The notes beneath the pieces were generated by a model, which saw only the letters and a program-made list of their open reading frames with translations, searched no databases and was not told where the DNA came from. Below are positions 48,929-60,066 of a DNA stretch of 64,000 bases, one piece after another. The stretch lies in NCBI GenBank assembly GCA_900074885.1, contig FJUW01000002.1, positions 62,001 to 126,000 on the forward strand. The letters are read 5' to 3'. The translations under genes were made by a program, and so were the position numbers. The first letter of the stretch is position 1. Every line of letters starts with the position of its first letter. The stretch is from Rhynchosporium graminicola. Lineage: Eukaryota > Ascomycota > Leotiomycetes > Helotiales > Ploettnerulaceae.

Positions 48929-49106
48929 TATTGCGAAGATATAGGTCTTAGTGTGGATCGGGTGACTATAGTCACGTGCATAGTCCGTGCGGATATTCCT
49001 AGATAATACCTTTGGTCAACTCTCTATAGTAATTAGTACTGCAATGCAACCAATAACATTCAACTACTCTATGCCTTACTCTGAAGATCAACGTAACCTT
49101 GCGATA
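48929..49106 (+). repeat. Copia-1 3' LTR (178 bp)
   Basis: Start TG changed to TA, otherwise aligned without gaps to 10,179-10,356. Most differences fall in the first 40 bp and are G-to-A or C-to-T. Followed by CCTTC. Confidence 0.93.
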
Positions 49107-49863
49107 CCTTCTTAGCGAGGCAAGGTTCCGATCTGACCCTGGGACGAGATCTGATCTGGATCGCCCTGGACTACAGTAGGCAATTCGGGAAGGGTGATGT
49201 GATCGATTACGTTCCTCTGCACTCACCAAAGACCGACTTTGCCAAGATAATCCCCTTTCAACCAACATAGCGTGCGAATTTTCTGACCAAACCCTCACCT
49301 ATCAACGTTAGGCCAATGTTAAATCAGCCTAATTTTTAAAAAGAAGAAGGGGGATATTGCTGATAGTATAAATACCACACCCGTATCTTACCCGCCACAT
49401 ACCCGGCTGTCTTTTCGACACCTGGACTGGGAGGCTTGAAACCTTCCCGGCGCCTCCCTTCCTCTTTCTCGCAGGCGCGTAGGGCAGTAGGTAGGAGCCT
49501 AAGAGCTCGGCGCCGAAGTAGTAGTACTCGCACCTCCTCTTGTGACTGCAACTTCGTATTATCAGTTTACAAATTTCTGATAAGAAGAAGAGAGTGGTTG
49601 GATATCGAATCGGATCGAGGACATGGCGACTACTCTCTCTCTCTCTCATGGCTACTACAGAGGAATGGTATGTGTTTCAGTTCCTTGGGTAAGTGGCCCA
49701 ACAGCTCTCGCGGTCAAGCTAATTTGCTGTCAGGTTAAGATACAAGACGAAATAGGCATTTTGAACGAGCGATATAAGAATCTCATTTATCAAGTCAAAA
49801 TAGCAATAAATAACACTAGCAAAGAATAACAAGCTTAAACGACCTAGGAATATGCAGTCCCCT
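49107..49863. other. Intergenic spacer right of the island
   Basis: Base composition returns to normal immediately after the CCTTC duplication. It holds the 3' flank of the minus-strand gene that ends at 49,864. The short frames at 49,329-49,829 overlap each other on both strands and resemble nothing I know. Confidence 0.6.
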
Positions 49864-51021
49864 TTACGCCTTATCTTTCAAACTCCACTCCTCCCCTTCA
49901 CGAACCCACATCTCACTTCTCGTCCTCAAGACACTAACCTTGACACTCTTCAACTCCCCACACCCAGCCACCACCACAGCAGCTAACATATCCGCACTCA
50001 AACCACTCGTCTCTCCTTTTTTATTGCTCTCCGTGAATTCCTGTCCAGGCACACCCACCAGTTCCAAAACCTCCACCTCCGCAGCCCCTCCCTCCTTTCC
50101 AATTGCTTCAAAAACCTCTCCCCAGCCCTTCTCCACGGTAACAGTCAGCCCTAGAATCTTAACCTTCCTACACTTCTCCACGACATGTTCAACCTGTTTG
50201 ATCGAGAGCTCAAACATCGTAAGATCAAGCATAACCATCTCGGCACCAACATCCTTCAGGACATCAACCAATTCACTCGCGTGCTCCCTCTCCACCGGCA
50301 AGATGCCCACTTCGGTGCCCTCCCTATCATCCTCATCATCCGTAACATCCGGCGCCGAAATACTAGCCGTGAGACCCAAAAGCGCCCCTCCCCGAGCACT
50401 CTTCCCTCTCTTCAAGAACTCCACGATCTCTCTACTCGGCACACTGCTCAAGAATTTCGGATCCGAATGTCTGTACGTGAAGTTGACCTCCAAGAAGTTC
50501 AGGCCTGGAGCTGTGCTCTCCGCGAGCGCAGTGTAAAACCCCGCTGGGGTAAAGACGTCCAGGAGGTGCAATTCCCTCAATCCTCCCTGCAGACGGAAAA
50601 AGGTCTTTACGTCATCTTGACCGTATCCGGTCGTTCCGGCGAGTAATTGCGAATACAGCGTCAGCGACTTTACACGGGGTATCTTCTTGCCCAGCTCGGT
50701 GAGGAATCCGGGTGGGTAGCCGAGAGAGAACGATTCGAGTGTCAGAGAGGTAATTGTGCTGGGGAGGTCGGGGACGGAAAAGGGCTCTCCAATGAGCTTT
50801 TGGTAGTCGCGGAGCGAGATGTCGGAGGTCAGGATGAGAGATGTTAGACCGGAGGAGAGAGCTGCGGGGGGGAAGGTTGGGAGGTTGAATGATTGGAGGG
50901 GGATTTGGGCAGCGCGGGCGTCGGAGGGGGCGACTGATTGTGCGGTTTCTAAGGCGGAGGTCTTGGAGGAGAGATAGGAGGAGGAGGAGGAGGAGGAGGA
51001 GGTGGAGGTTTTTGTTGACAT
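49864..51021 (-). CDS. Conserved hypothetical protein with leucine-rich, LRR-like pattern
   Basis: Single-exon frame of 385 residues from ATG 51,021. The N-terminus is a low-complexity Ser run encoded by a GGA/GAG tract. The body has spaced Leu-rich strand-like units (SLILTSDISLRDYQKL, SLTLESFSLGYPPGFL, SLTLYSQLL, LRELHLLDVF, VMLDLTMFELSIKQ, VKILGLTVTVEKG, EVEVLELVGVPGQE). These suggest an F-box/LRR-type horseshoe without a recognisable F-box. An acidic loop (DDEDD) lies near residues 226-230. No signal peptide or membrane segment. I do not recognise an orthologue, so the LRR reading is inference. Its 3' end lies about 757 bp from the transposon island, making it the gene most exposed to RIP leakage or silencing. 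Confidence 0.72.
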   Translation of the reverse strand: MSTKTSTSSSSSSSSYLSSKTSALETAQSVAPSDARAAQIPLQSFNLPTFPPAALSSGLTSLILTSDISLRDYQKLIGEPFSVPDLPSTITSLTLESFSLGYPPGFLTELGKKIPRVKSLTLYSQLLAGTTGYGQDDVKTFFRLQGGLRELHLLDVFTPAGFYTALAESTAPGLNFLEVNFTYRHSDPKFLSSVPSREIVEFLKRGKSARGGALLGLTASISAPDVTDDEDDREGTEVGILPVEREHASELVDVLKDVGAEMVMLDLTMFELSIKQVEHVVEKCRKVKILGLTVTVEKGWGEVFEAIGKEGGAAEVEVLELVGVPGQEFTESNKKGETSGLSADMLAAVVVAGCGELKSVKVSVLRTRSEMWVREGEEWSLKDKA

Positions 51022-52785
51022 TTTGGGTGGGAGATGGGGTGGAATTGTTAGGCTGTGAGGATTTAGGAGGAGGCTAGATGACGATCTGGAATCAAATGAG
51101 TATTGACAGGAAGTTGAATGTAGGTAGGTCTATAACTTTTTAGGAATCGATGATAGTTTATACACAGTCTTCTTCGCATACGAGGAGAACCCGGGGTATA
51201 GAGCAAAGAAAGGGACGATGAGAGAGAAGAGGAGCAGAAGAAGAACGAAGTCAACAGTCAAAAGTCAACCAGCTGGCTTCCTATCTATCAATCAATCAAA
51301 GCATCCTCAATCCGACATGATAGATAGGCCTTGGCACGTCGTCACGAGTGAGGGGTTATCTGGGTTCTCTGGGTTCTCTGGCAGTCTTGGTAGTAGCAGG
51401 AGCAGGAGCAGGAGCAGGAGAAAAAGGTAGAAAGTAGATGGAGTGAAGTGAGGGGAACGAGTGGAAGATGCAGATGCAGATGCAGATGTACATGTGATTT
51501 GATCTGATCTGACTGGTCTGTTACAGGGAGGCAGGGATGAGCTTCAGTCTCACGCAGCTGCCAAGTGTGGGGAAATAGCGTGGCGTGGCGTGGCGTGGCG
51601 TGGCGTGGCGTGGAGCATCGGAGAATTTCATTGATCCTCTACGACGTCCATTGGTCTGCCATGGTGGAAGTTGTACTGTACGTACGAAAGCTATTAACGT
51701 GGCTTATCAATATCGAAAAGATATAAAGCGAAAAACTTCGAAAGGAAGTTCGTGATGTAGTATTTTCTATCAGATATAGATATATAGATATATAGTGGGG
51801 TCTATCCGCCTCGCTCGAAGTTTTGTGCCTGGGCTTTTGCCGTATTGGGCCATATCTGGTCGGGTCAGGTCATGCATGTCAGGGCTACCTATCTGTACTC
51901 TCCATAGACGACCCGTTTCCATCCATCTCCCCATTCAACCATTTCCTTTCCCTGAACATAATCCGCTCTTCTATACATGTATCGGCAAGCAATTAAAGAC
52001 TCCCGTCCAATCGAAACCTCTGCAAGCGAGGGGGCTACCCAACGAACTTACCGCGTCCAAGACCCGGCCCGTTCCAGTTTAGTGCCCAACTCCGCGTCCA
52101 ACTGCCGCTCAGCAAACAAACAAAACCAGAGCCCCGACCCACCTCACACAGGAACAAACAAAATCACTTTCAGAAACTGAAGACAGAAGCGAACGCAGCA
52201 ACCAACGAAGCGTGGAATGGAAGGATTGGAAATGGAGGTTGATCGATAACGTCTTCATTATGCTTCAATCAATCAATCAATCAATCATTCATTCGTTCGT
52301 TCTGCATTGACTATCTCATGTCCCTCCATCTTTTCACTTGGGCAATGTCTTATCCAAGTTCCCCTTCTCAATATTATCGTACAAATACAACATACATCTT
52401 CTGTCAGCCGCCTGCGCAATTCGAGACACAATTCTCGGCCGCTATTCCTCCTGCTCAAAGGCCGGGATGGAAGACGCCAATGCGATGCGCTACGCCCTAC
52501 GCTGAATATCCCACCATCAAGCCGAGGGCACGTATCGAAACAAAGAGGAAAGAAGAGTAGCAGACTAATATACATGGTGGTATCTTTAAAATGATTATAA
52601 ACGAAGGAATTGGCTTCTCGCGCCTAGATGTACAAAGAATGGGCGACGATATGTGCTGACCTGGCAGTCCGACGTCGACAACGGATCACCCAGCAGCTCA
52701 GGGCCATGAATAGCAGCTGTGTGTGAAGGTCGTCATGAAACAACGCGAGGTCATGGAGATGGTGGTTGGCGGGAGATCAAAGCTA
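51022..52785. other. Intergenic region with microsatellites
   Basis: Contains the upstream region of the 49,864-51,021 gene and the 3' flank of the zinc-cluster gene. Short tandem repeats: AGCAGG-type at 51,396-51,420, GATGCA-type at 51,468-51,488, GCGTG-type at about 51,579-51,612 (7 units), and AATC-type at 52,266-52,287. No additional gene supported. Confidence 0.6.
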
Positions 52786-55700
52786 TCAAGGCCCTCTTCG
52801 CCCTGGTTGCTCGAGCAGGCCACCGATATCGACTCGACCACTGCGATCATCTCTTCTTCGCAGAGGATCCGTGGGAGGAGCTTCACTGCGCTGGTCCCGG
52901 ATAGGGGGTAGCTGAAGATCATGTGGACGCTGCGTCTGTACCTGCACTGGGGGTTGTGGAAGCTCGCTACGCGGTGTCTGATACGGAGCTGGACCAGGCA
53001 TGTACTCCACGCGTTGGGGCTGAGAGAAGCCCATCATAGGCGCGGATGATGGCATACTAGGGCCGAGAGTGCCTGGTGTCCTATAGGTAGCCATGTCTCC
53101 GCGAGGATCGCCATAACCTGGTTGTAGCGCAAACGGCGAGACCCCCAGGGGTTGTTGGTACCCTTGCTGAGGAGTCTGGTATCCGTATTGAGAGTCCCTC
53201 GGATATTGCTCTCGATATGGTGGGGAGGAAGGTTGGTGGAAGGGCTGAGGTGTCGCCGGGAGCAGAAGGAGGAGAACGATGAAAAACGTCGAATTTCGCT
53301 TCGCTAAGCTGAGGCGAACCTGAAAGGTTCTCTGTTGACCATCTGGCGCTTGGAATGTGAACATCTCTAGTCGGTCTGTTCGCATCAGTCCGAAATCTTC
53401 CTGGCCAAATCCTTGACTTTGAATGACATGGTCTTCTTCGAATTTCGCCATGTAGATGGGAGGTAAATAATTTGGCTCCGTCTCGCGACGCTCGTCTTCG
53501 AAGACTCTCTGCAAACGAGCAATTTTCTCCCGGTCATTCGGGCTCACAACATCCTGGAGTCTTCTTGATTGGACAGAATGGACCCCGATGGTTTCACCAA
53601 AGCTCTGAGTCGTCTTGGAGAACTGCATTTCCATCGTGAGATACGCGCATGGTGTCTCATGCGACGACTGTATCCTTGCTACCGGTGGCATTGGCATATG
53701 CATAGGCATAGGTGCTCTATATATGTTTGCATCTGCAGCCGAAGCATGTTCGAGGAATCTCGGACCACCACTTATAGGGCCACCCCCTTGCGATTTCAGA
53801 ACTCTATAGGATCCAGATCTTGGAACGTCCTGACTGAATGGCGATGGTTCGGCGGGTGAGTACAAGGAAAGTGGTCGCCTCATGGAAGGGTCAGCAGGTG
53901 GAGGAAAGCCAGCACCGATAATCTCATACCGAGATTCACGCTCATCTCGCAATCGGGGTCGGCCTCTTTTCTTGTGCTGGACATCAATGCAAGCATCTTC
54001 TTTTCCGTTGCTTGTACAGCGGGAACAAGGCCGTTGTGCTGCAATCACGAAGTCAGCAATGTGAAGTTCAACCGGCAAAAGAGCATAATCAAAGGAGGAA
54101 GTCTTGGCAAATATAGAAGTCTTCTTGCTGGTCTTCTCACGCCATGAACAGCAGCATAATAGATGTGCAGATCACGTTTTTGTACCACCAACAAGACGCC
54201 ATCTCATATCCACGATCTTGATGGCGTCGATATTTGAAGGCGGGCGGACGAAGCAGCCTATGACAGACAGCTCGTCTGATACAAGCAGCTTGAGTTCCGC
54301 TGCATTGGAACGGCCGAGCTACATTTCCCGTTACTTCAGCCTTCGGCCGAGCTGTGTAGAGAGACGAGCAGTGGTGTTTGGGTGATGCTCAATATCAACA
54401 GGTATGAAATCAAACCTTCAAAGACTTTGCCCCGGTAGACTCAATCGCAGAAAACGCGGGAGCCGAATTGTTCGCTGGGAGGTCAAGGTCCTGAGGACAA
54501 AGCCTTTATTTACTTCAATCCCATCGCCTGTGCTGCAAGTAGACTGGCTGGCGGGTGACGAGGAAGCCGTAAGACTAATGAGATGCTCGGCCTCTGACGA
54601 GTAGACCAAGAATAGGATGTGGAGCGGAGCGGAGGATTTCTGACACGCACGAGCAAAACGTGCGTATGCCAGCTGGACCTGGGCAGGGCAGGGCTGCGCT
54701 GCGCTGGGTTGGGCTTGCTTGGATGGCTTTCACTTCACTGCACACAGCACATTAAGTACTGCCAAGACCTCGGTGGAAACCCGCCAATCGGGCCGCGACC
54801 CCGCCATTTCAGCGATGAACTGCACTGCACTGCAATACAGCTGAATTGCCATCGGCCCTGATCCCTCGTGAGAAAGCTTCCGCTATCTGTCGCCGCGGTC
54901 GCTACGGACCATCTCCTTGATGTCTGATGGATGTGTAGAACGTGCACAAAACACCATCGGGCATTGGGAATCGCGCATCGAGATGACAGTGATTCTCCTC
55001 ATAGCCAATCAATAAATAATTGCAAGGCACGGACGTCATGGTAGAACTTTCTAGCCTTGACAAGCCGGCCCGGCCACAGCAAGAAAGAAAAAAAAAAAAA
55101 CGAACAATGATGCGCTAATGCGGACTTCTTCTGTATGGAAACGCAAAAAGCAATATTTGCGGGGACCATAGCTGAGACAGATTACATACCGTCGCACCTA
55201 CTTCAAGTTAGCACGCGTCAGGATTGTGGATGAGAGGAACATACCGAAGATGAGCCCGCTTGCAAGGCACACATGCCGAAGCTACATGACCTTTGGTCTT
55301 TCTTTGCTGTTTCGGGGAATGGAACTCGGCCGGCTCTCTGATGAGAGGTCTGTCTGGCACCGAAAAGGGTTGAGTTATCTGCTGCGGATGGGGTGGAAAG
55401 CCATGCATTTGGTGGTGCTGCTGCTGCTGCTGTAGTGGCAATTGCGGAAGAGTCTGTTGGTATTGCATTGGCGCCACGGGCATATGATTTGATCTGTATT
55501 GTCCTGGGTATGACATGGACGGAACATGTTCAGGCACATAGCTCCTCACAACCTGTCCCCTCTGTTCCATATGCTCCATGGGTGCTGGCATTCCCCGATA
55601 GACGTCCTGCCCTCCCGATCCATAAACTCCATGACCGCGATCGCTAGAGTCGGGATTTCGTCTTGGTGGAAGCGGCGGAGATCCTGACATGGGCGGAGAG

Positions 55701-55840
55701 GGGTATGCCCTTGAACGAGCACTGTCGGATGCCGCTCTGGCCCAACTCAGGTCGAGAGAGAATCGCGCCAGGTCTGATTTACCTCGACGTTCGCCGAGTG
55801 ATAGATCCGAATTGTCGCGACGAGGTGTTGGGGATTGCAT
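52786..55840 (-). CDS. Zn(II)2Cys6 transcription factor with PAS-like region, including an 8-nt micro-exon
   Basis: Predicted nuclear regulator of 618 residues. Exons: 55,840-55,245, micro-exon 55,197-55,190 (GTGCGACG) and 54,038-52,786. Introns of 47 and 1,151 nt have GTATGT donors, CTAAC and CTGAC branch sites and TAG/CAG acceptors; the total of 1,857 nt is in frame. Splicing gives the zinc cluster C190-x2-C193-x6-C200-x5-C206-x2-C209-x8-C218, whose third Cys and following Asp come from the micro-exon. A basic stretch HKKRGRPRLRDERE follows the cluster. Residues of about 320-460 hold a PAS-like fold pattern (VVSPNDREKIARLQ, EPNYLPPIY, VRLSLAKRNSTFFIVLLLL). The N-terminus is Pro/Gln-rich with a Gln run; the C-terminus is Pro/Gln-rich and ends MDIGG-like (VDIGGLLEQPG). 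ATG 55,840 is the first Met after an in-frame stop. Target genes unknown. Confidence 0.88.
54039..55189 (-). other. 1,151-nt intron inside the zinc-cluster coding region
   Basis: Much longer than the other introns here (47-50 nt). Has a GTATGT donor, CTGAC branch site and GCAG acceptor. Contains frames on both strands that look unrelated to any protein, and a poly-A tract near 55,088-55,100. It may hold regulatory sequence. Confidence 0.75.
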
Positions 55841-57324
55841 GGAAAAGACGGAGCTTAGCAGTATTGATGCTTATCAGGCGAGTTGGCTCCAGCCTTGCAC
55901 TCTTCCAAGCGCTGGGACGAAGTATTCTTTGTGGTTCGGAGGAAAACTCTAGCAGTGGTAACTCCCTGTGCGACTTGTGCCCAAAATGCGGGAGTAGATT
56001 TCGTAGTTTCTCGGTTCTCTTTCGCTCTACTTTCCTCAGTACAGTGTCCACAAGTCCGCGCTCCTAGGCAGTTCAAGTTCTCTTGCTTGTAATGGCCAGA
56101 TCAAACGCTTCGATTGCAGTGCAATTGCGCGGGTTTGGATTACCAAGTCTTGTGAACTTACAAGAGGGCGATTGAAGCTCGCAGAACATTCAATACGAAA
56201 CAATTGAACACTTGACAGCTGCAAGGCAGATGTGACACGTCTGCGCAGTTGAGTGGGAAGTAGAGAAGAAGGTGCTTCGGAAGTCTGTCCGAACGTGTAG
56301 CTTGTGTCGAGTACCCTTCGTGGGGTGGGCTCACTTTCTTCGGTCGTAGTCGCGACGTTTGTCGAAGGAGAGATGGGTGGGAAGGATTTGAAGTTCTTGG
56401 AAAGTCGGATTACGTTCTGATTAATATACAGTAAGTACGAATAGTCGAAGCAGTAGGAGGACCGGATGTTTAAGCGTGGCACTGTTCGGAAAAAGAAATA
56501 GCTAATGTTGACTGAAGGGGTGGGTACCTTGTGTGCAGGGCATCAGAGTAGTAGGGGTAGCTCGCAAGGACAGGGTATCGATCAGATATGTATCCAGGGC
56601 AAGGGCAAGCTAGAGTCGTCAACAACGTTGTACAGAGCAGATTCGGGAGCCGGCTGCGAAGTTGTGGAAGTTGTGGAAGGTTGAAAGAGTAAGACGACAC
56701 GATATGAAGTACGTCGGCTGCAACGGGTATATTCGAGATAGCTATAGGTACTAGAGGAGTTCGAAGTCGACTTCAAGTACCTAAGGTAAGTAGAAAAAAG
56801 CCTGTGCGTTGACGAGTTGTAGGTGGATGTCAGGCAAGCCGCCGTTGTCGATAGCGGGTGGCAGTCGGGAGCAGATGCGGATGGGAATCGAGCGAACGGA
56901 GGAACAGACTACGAGACTACGTAGTTAGGTCCCTGATATGGTACAGTTCGTTCTCCGAGTCGAGTCGAGTCGAGTCGAGTCGAGTTGAGTGTGGGTACTG
57001 TAGGGATCTATCTGTCTGTAGGTAGTAGATAGATGCAGGAGTGTCTCGAGTGACTTTACTGTTGGCACTCCGGTGTTCTAGCAGTGGTAGTGAGAATGCT
57101 AGTGAGATCGAAGCCGCAGCAGCTAAGGACAGGCAGGACAGACTTGAGACGAGATGGATGAGTCGACTACCGGTAGGTCTAGCTCGAATCTACTCCTTAG
57201 ATTATAAGCTCGAGTGGGATTTGCTTTGATCTGATCTTTTGTTCTTTTAGCTCTGGCGCCTGTCTCTCCTCCGAGAGTGGAGCGTGCGTTCGTGGTGCGG
57301 TTTGGGTTTTGGCTGGGAGCTAAT

Positions 57325-57407
57325 GTAGGTAGGTAGGTAGGTAGGTAGGTAGGTAGGTAGGTAGGTAGGTAGGTAGGTAGGTAGGTAGGTAGGTAGGTAG
57401 GTAGGTA
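57325..57407. repeat. (GTAG)n microsatellite, about 20 units
   Basis: Uninterrupted tetranucleotide tract of 83 bp, directly visible. Likely length-variable between strains. Confidence 0.95.
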
Positions 57408-57714
57408 CAGTAGGTTGTCCAGTCCAGCTGCAGTAATGACTGACCTGGTTAGGAATGTTGGCTAGTCAAGTTGGCGTGCAGGGGGGTTTTGTTTTGGGGT
57501 GAAGAAAGCACAGCAGGACAGGACAGGACAGGACAGGGTACTGTGCTTGCTAGGTAGCAAGGGTGCTGCAAAGAGCAAGGCAGGGCAGGCCAGGCCAGGG
57601 CAGCCCGGTCCTTTGGACTAGGGCAAGGTATCCAGCCGGAAGAGGACCTCGACAGGGTGTGCCCGGACGTTTTCGTCAAGTTCGAGGGTCAGGGTCCGGC
57701 AGGGTCAGCAGGGC

Positions 57715-57757
57715 CAAGGTCAAGCAAGGTCAAGCAAGGTCAAGCAAGGTCAAGCAA

Positions 57758-57790
<33 letters not shown>

Positions 57791-57791
57791 C
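57715..57791. repeat. CAAGCAAGGT / CAAGGT tandem repeat
   Basis: Four 10-bp units passing into about six 6-bp units sharing CAAGGT, directly visible. Confidence 0.93.
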
Positions 57792-58923
57792 GATGTCGAG
57801 GTCGGAAGAAGTTGATCGATCTCACTGACTTTTACTCCGAAATCCCTGTTGAGCTTTGTTAGCAGGTCTGATTCAGATTTTGCTTATTACGGAACTATAT
57901 TTGCATATGCATCATCCATCCCGTATCTGCATTCGAATCCGCATCTGGTACCCCCAAAAGAATAAAAAATGGTGACCGGGCCGTGCAAGATATGGGCAGC
58001 TGGCGCGCAAAAGAAGTCCAATCGGATATGAGGACTGGTACTAGAACGGGACTTGGGACTTGGGACTCTGGTAGTGGCATGGCATTGTCATTGGCGTCGA
58101 TGTCGTAAGTATTTGACAGAAATATTCTTCCAAATCCACCATGGTTGGTTTCCGCGTGCCGCCCGCCTGCCCGCCCTGAGAAGAAAGTGGGAACGGGAGT
58201 TCAGAGAAGCTGTGTGGACGCAGTCGGAGAATTATTGGACCCAAGGTGCCGTTGATTGATGTCGATGTGGGCATAAGGGCTTGTTGATTGATCTCCTCGT
58301 CTTTTGCTGCTGCAAAGAGACCCCCTCGGAGGAGCTTATTGAGAGCTCTTTCAGATCGCATTCTAGCGCAACTCGACTCGTGTCTCTCCTCCTCGTTCCG
58401 CCGACTGTGTTTCCGCCGTAGCATAACGTTCGTCAGGTCCCGGATGCTATTCAGCGAGATTGTCTCGAGGAAATGTGATATGCGGCTCGGTTGGACAAAA
58501 TACTGTTTGTGATACCTGGCTAACGAAATCGAAGGCCGGCCCGGAAATCTGTATCATAAGACACTCGCACTTGCTATGCCATTCTATCTATACCCATGTT
58601 ATATTCTCTCAGGAAGAGTAGGATGTGCCCATAGTTCTGATTGCGACAAATAGCCTTGGATGCGGATACGTAATCTTGCAATGAGGTTGCTAATTGATGC
58701 GTGATGAAATCTGCGTACCTTGATTTCTCTTTGAAGAGCACATGCGTATGTCTTGACTTATTCGCTCAACGGACAATGCTAACAATTTCCCGAAGAAGCG
58801 ATTTCGGGTTAACTTGAGTCGACGTTGGCGAACGTTATGGGAGTGTATAAAGTGGAGTGGAGGATGTGAGCATGGGTCTGGCACTATAACATCAAGAGCG
58901 ACCCTGCTAATAGCCTAATGCAG

Positions 58924-59098
58924 CCACTTAAGTGAGTTGCAACTACGAGCAGAACTTGACTCCAAGATCCTCAAAGAGAATGGCAAGTACCGGAACGTGC
59001 TCAGGTACGAGCTGAGCAAAGAAGAAGAGTCGCTGGCGGAGGGCGAGACGGCATCGAGAAGAAATTTCATAATGACAAAGGCCGGGAAGTTGTGGAAG
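58924..59098 (+). pseudogene. Possible exon or gene remnant (charged helix)
   Basis: Frame open from 58,919 to a TAA at 59,096-59,098 with convincing protein-like, amphipathic charged composition (LRAELDSKILKENGKYRNVL, ELSKEEESLAEGE). It is preceded by CTAATGCAG, which could be a branch site and 3' splice site. No upstream exon or start recognised. It could be the last exon of a degraded gene, or chance. Confidence 0.2.
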
Positions 59099-59771
59099 TA
59101 AATACTCCTGAAGCCGGCAAGATGCATGGAGTAGGCTGGACTTTTCAAATCCTCCATTTCCACTGTGATGAACGTTACCAAACTTCCACATTCGCTCGGA
59201 CTTTCGTGGCTGGCGAAATGACGGGAGATCCACCATCTCTGGATGCCATTCAATGCGATAAAAACATCATACTACAGTACGATACCAAGTACTTTCAAGG
59301 GTGCCAGGGAAAGGGCACTGCTGGTATCAATTACCAAGCGTTATATGCCGTAGGTTACCACCAATGTTTTTTTTAGACACACCTGGAAAGCTAAGGTACA
59401 AACTGGGTAGATGAGGCCTAGAAGGTAGAGTTGTTCCAGCGAAGTAACTTCCCGGCAGGATAGACCCAGGGTTCTTGTCGTTCTTCTCCGGAGTCTTTAC
59501 GGAGTATTGTCCAGCTGCAACGAACTCAAGTTGAGCCTGACTTTCCCTTGATCCGGCTTTCACTAAGTTGAGTTTGCTTGATTAATCTAGATTTGACAGG
59601 AGATGCTTGTCACCTCTCTCTTGCCTTGATCTGCCCTTCTTTCTCATGCCCTTTCTGGGAAGCAAGACTTTCCAGAGACACAGTACTATTAAATCCTTTG
59701 TTCCGTATATCTACAGGAAGTCAGCTAGGTGTCCGATCCCATCCCATCCCAGCCTATTCACATAGGGAGTA

Positions 59772-60066
59772 ACGTATCCACTTACCAAAGTCGCGCTCCT
59801 TACTGCTCGTGCACTGGCGACGGAAATTGATTTTAGGGTAACTAGCCAGTGAAAAGAGCTCCTAGTAGGCCTAGAAAGTATAAAGTGACGCTCCTAGATA
59901 TCTTTAGATAAATATGAAGCTACGATTACCTTATCTAAAACCTTATAAGAGGTAAGGCAGCCAACGAGGAGTAGTCTATGTAAAGGTTTTGAGCTAAGAC
60001 AAGCTAATAAAACGCAAGTGTGCTCAGATAATTGGGAGCACGACTCTAATAGGTAAGTGGATACGG
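59772..60066. mobile_element. MITE-like element with TIRs and TA target sites (295 bp)
   Basis: Inverted ends: left ACGTATCCACTTACC...AGTCGCGCTCC and right, in reverse complement, CCGTATCCACTTACC...AGTCGTGCTCC, with a few mismatches and a small gap. TA dinucleotides stand immediately outside both ends (59,770-59,771 and 60,067-60,068). Non-coding, AT-rich centre. The TA target suggests mobilisation by a Tc1/mariner-type transposase. Confidence 0.72.

Larger units (their letters stand above)
10179..49106 (+). mobile_element. Copia-1: Ty1/copia retrotransposon hosting the whole nested island
   Basis: Outermost element. The 178-bp LTRs at 10,179-10,356 and 48,929-49,106 are flanked by the perfect 5-bp duplication CCTTC (10,174-10,178 and 49,107-49,111). 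A primer-binding site follows the left LTR and a purine tract (agaggggta) precedes the right one. The internal order is gag, protease, integrase, reverse transcriptase, RNase H, the copia order. The reading is broken into pieces by later insertions at 11,201, 13,152, 15,694, 16,745, 18,164 and 46,295. Coding parts are full of TAA/TAG in place of Gln and Trp codons, so the element is dead. Its own sequence adds up to a normal copia size once the inserts and the artefactual duplication are removed. Confidence 0.93.
55841..58918. other. Upstream region of the zinc-cluster gene, rich in tandem repeats
   Basis: Long non-coding stretch probably including the promoter and 5' UTR. Tandem repeats: GAGTC at about 56,957-56,986, GTAG at 57,325-57,407 (about 20 units), GGACA at about 57,513-57,537, and CAAGCAAGGT/CAAGGT at 57,715-57,791. 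Short frames here (for example 56,036-56,482 minus and 58,041-58,424 minus) are not convincing genes. Confidence 0.55.

Noticed and set aside
49329..49829. Cluster of overlapping frames on both strands near the island edge
   Set aside because: Mutually overlapping, mostly without plausible ATG starts, with low-complexity Arg/Ser content.
56036..56482. 148-codon minus-strand frame upstream of the zinc-cluster gene
   Set aside because: More likely 5' UTR or promoter sequence; no conserved motif and no splice link to the downstream exon.
57325..57791. Tandem repeats as a CRISPR array
   Set aside because: Simple microsatellites without spacers, in a eukaryotic genome.
58041..58424. 127-codon minus-strand frame
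   Set aside because: Irregular composition and no motif or splice signals; cannot be told from chance.
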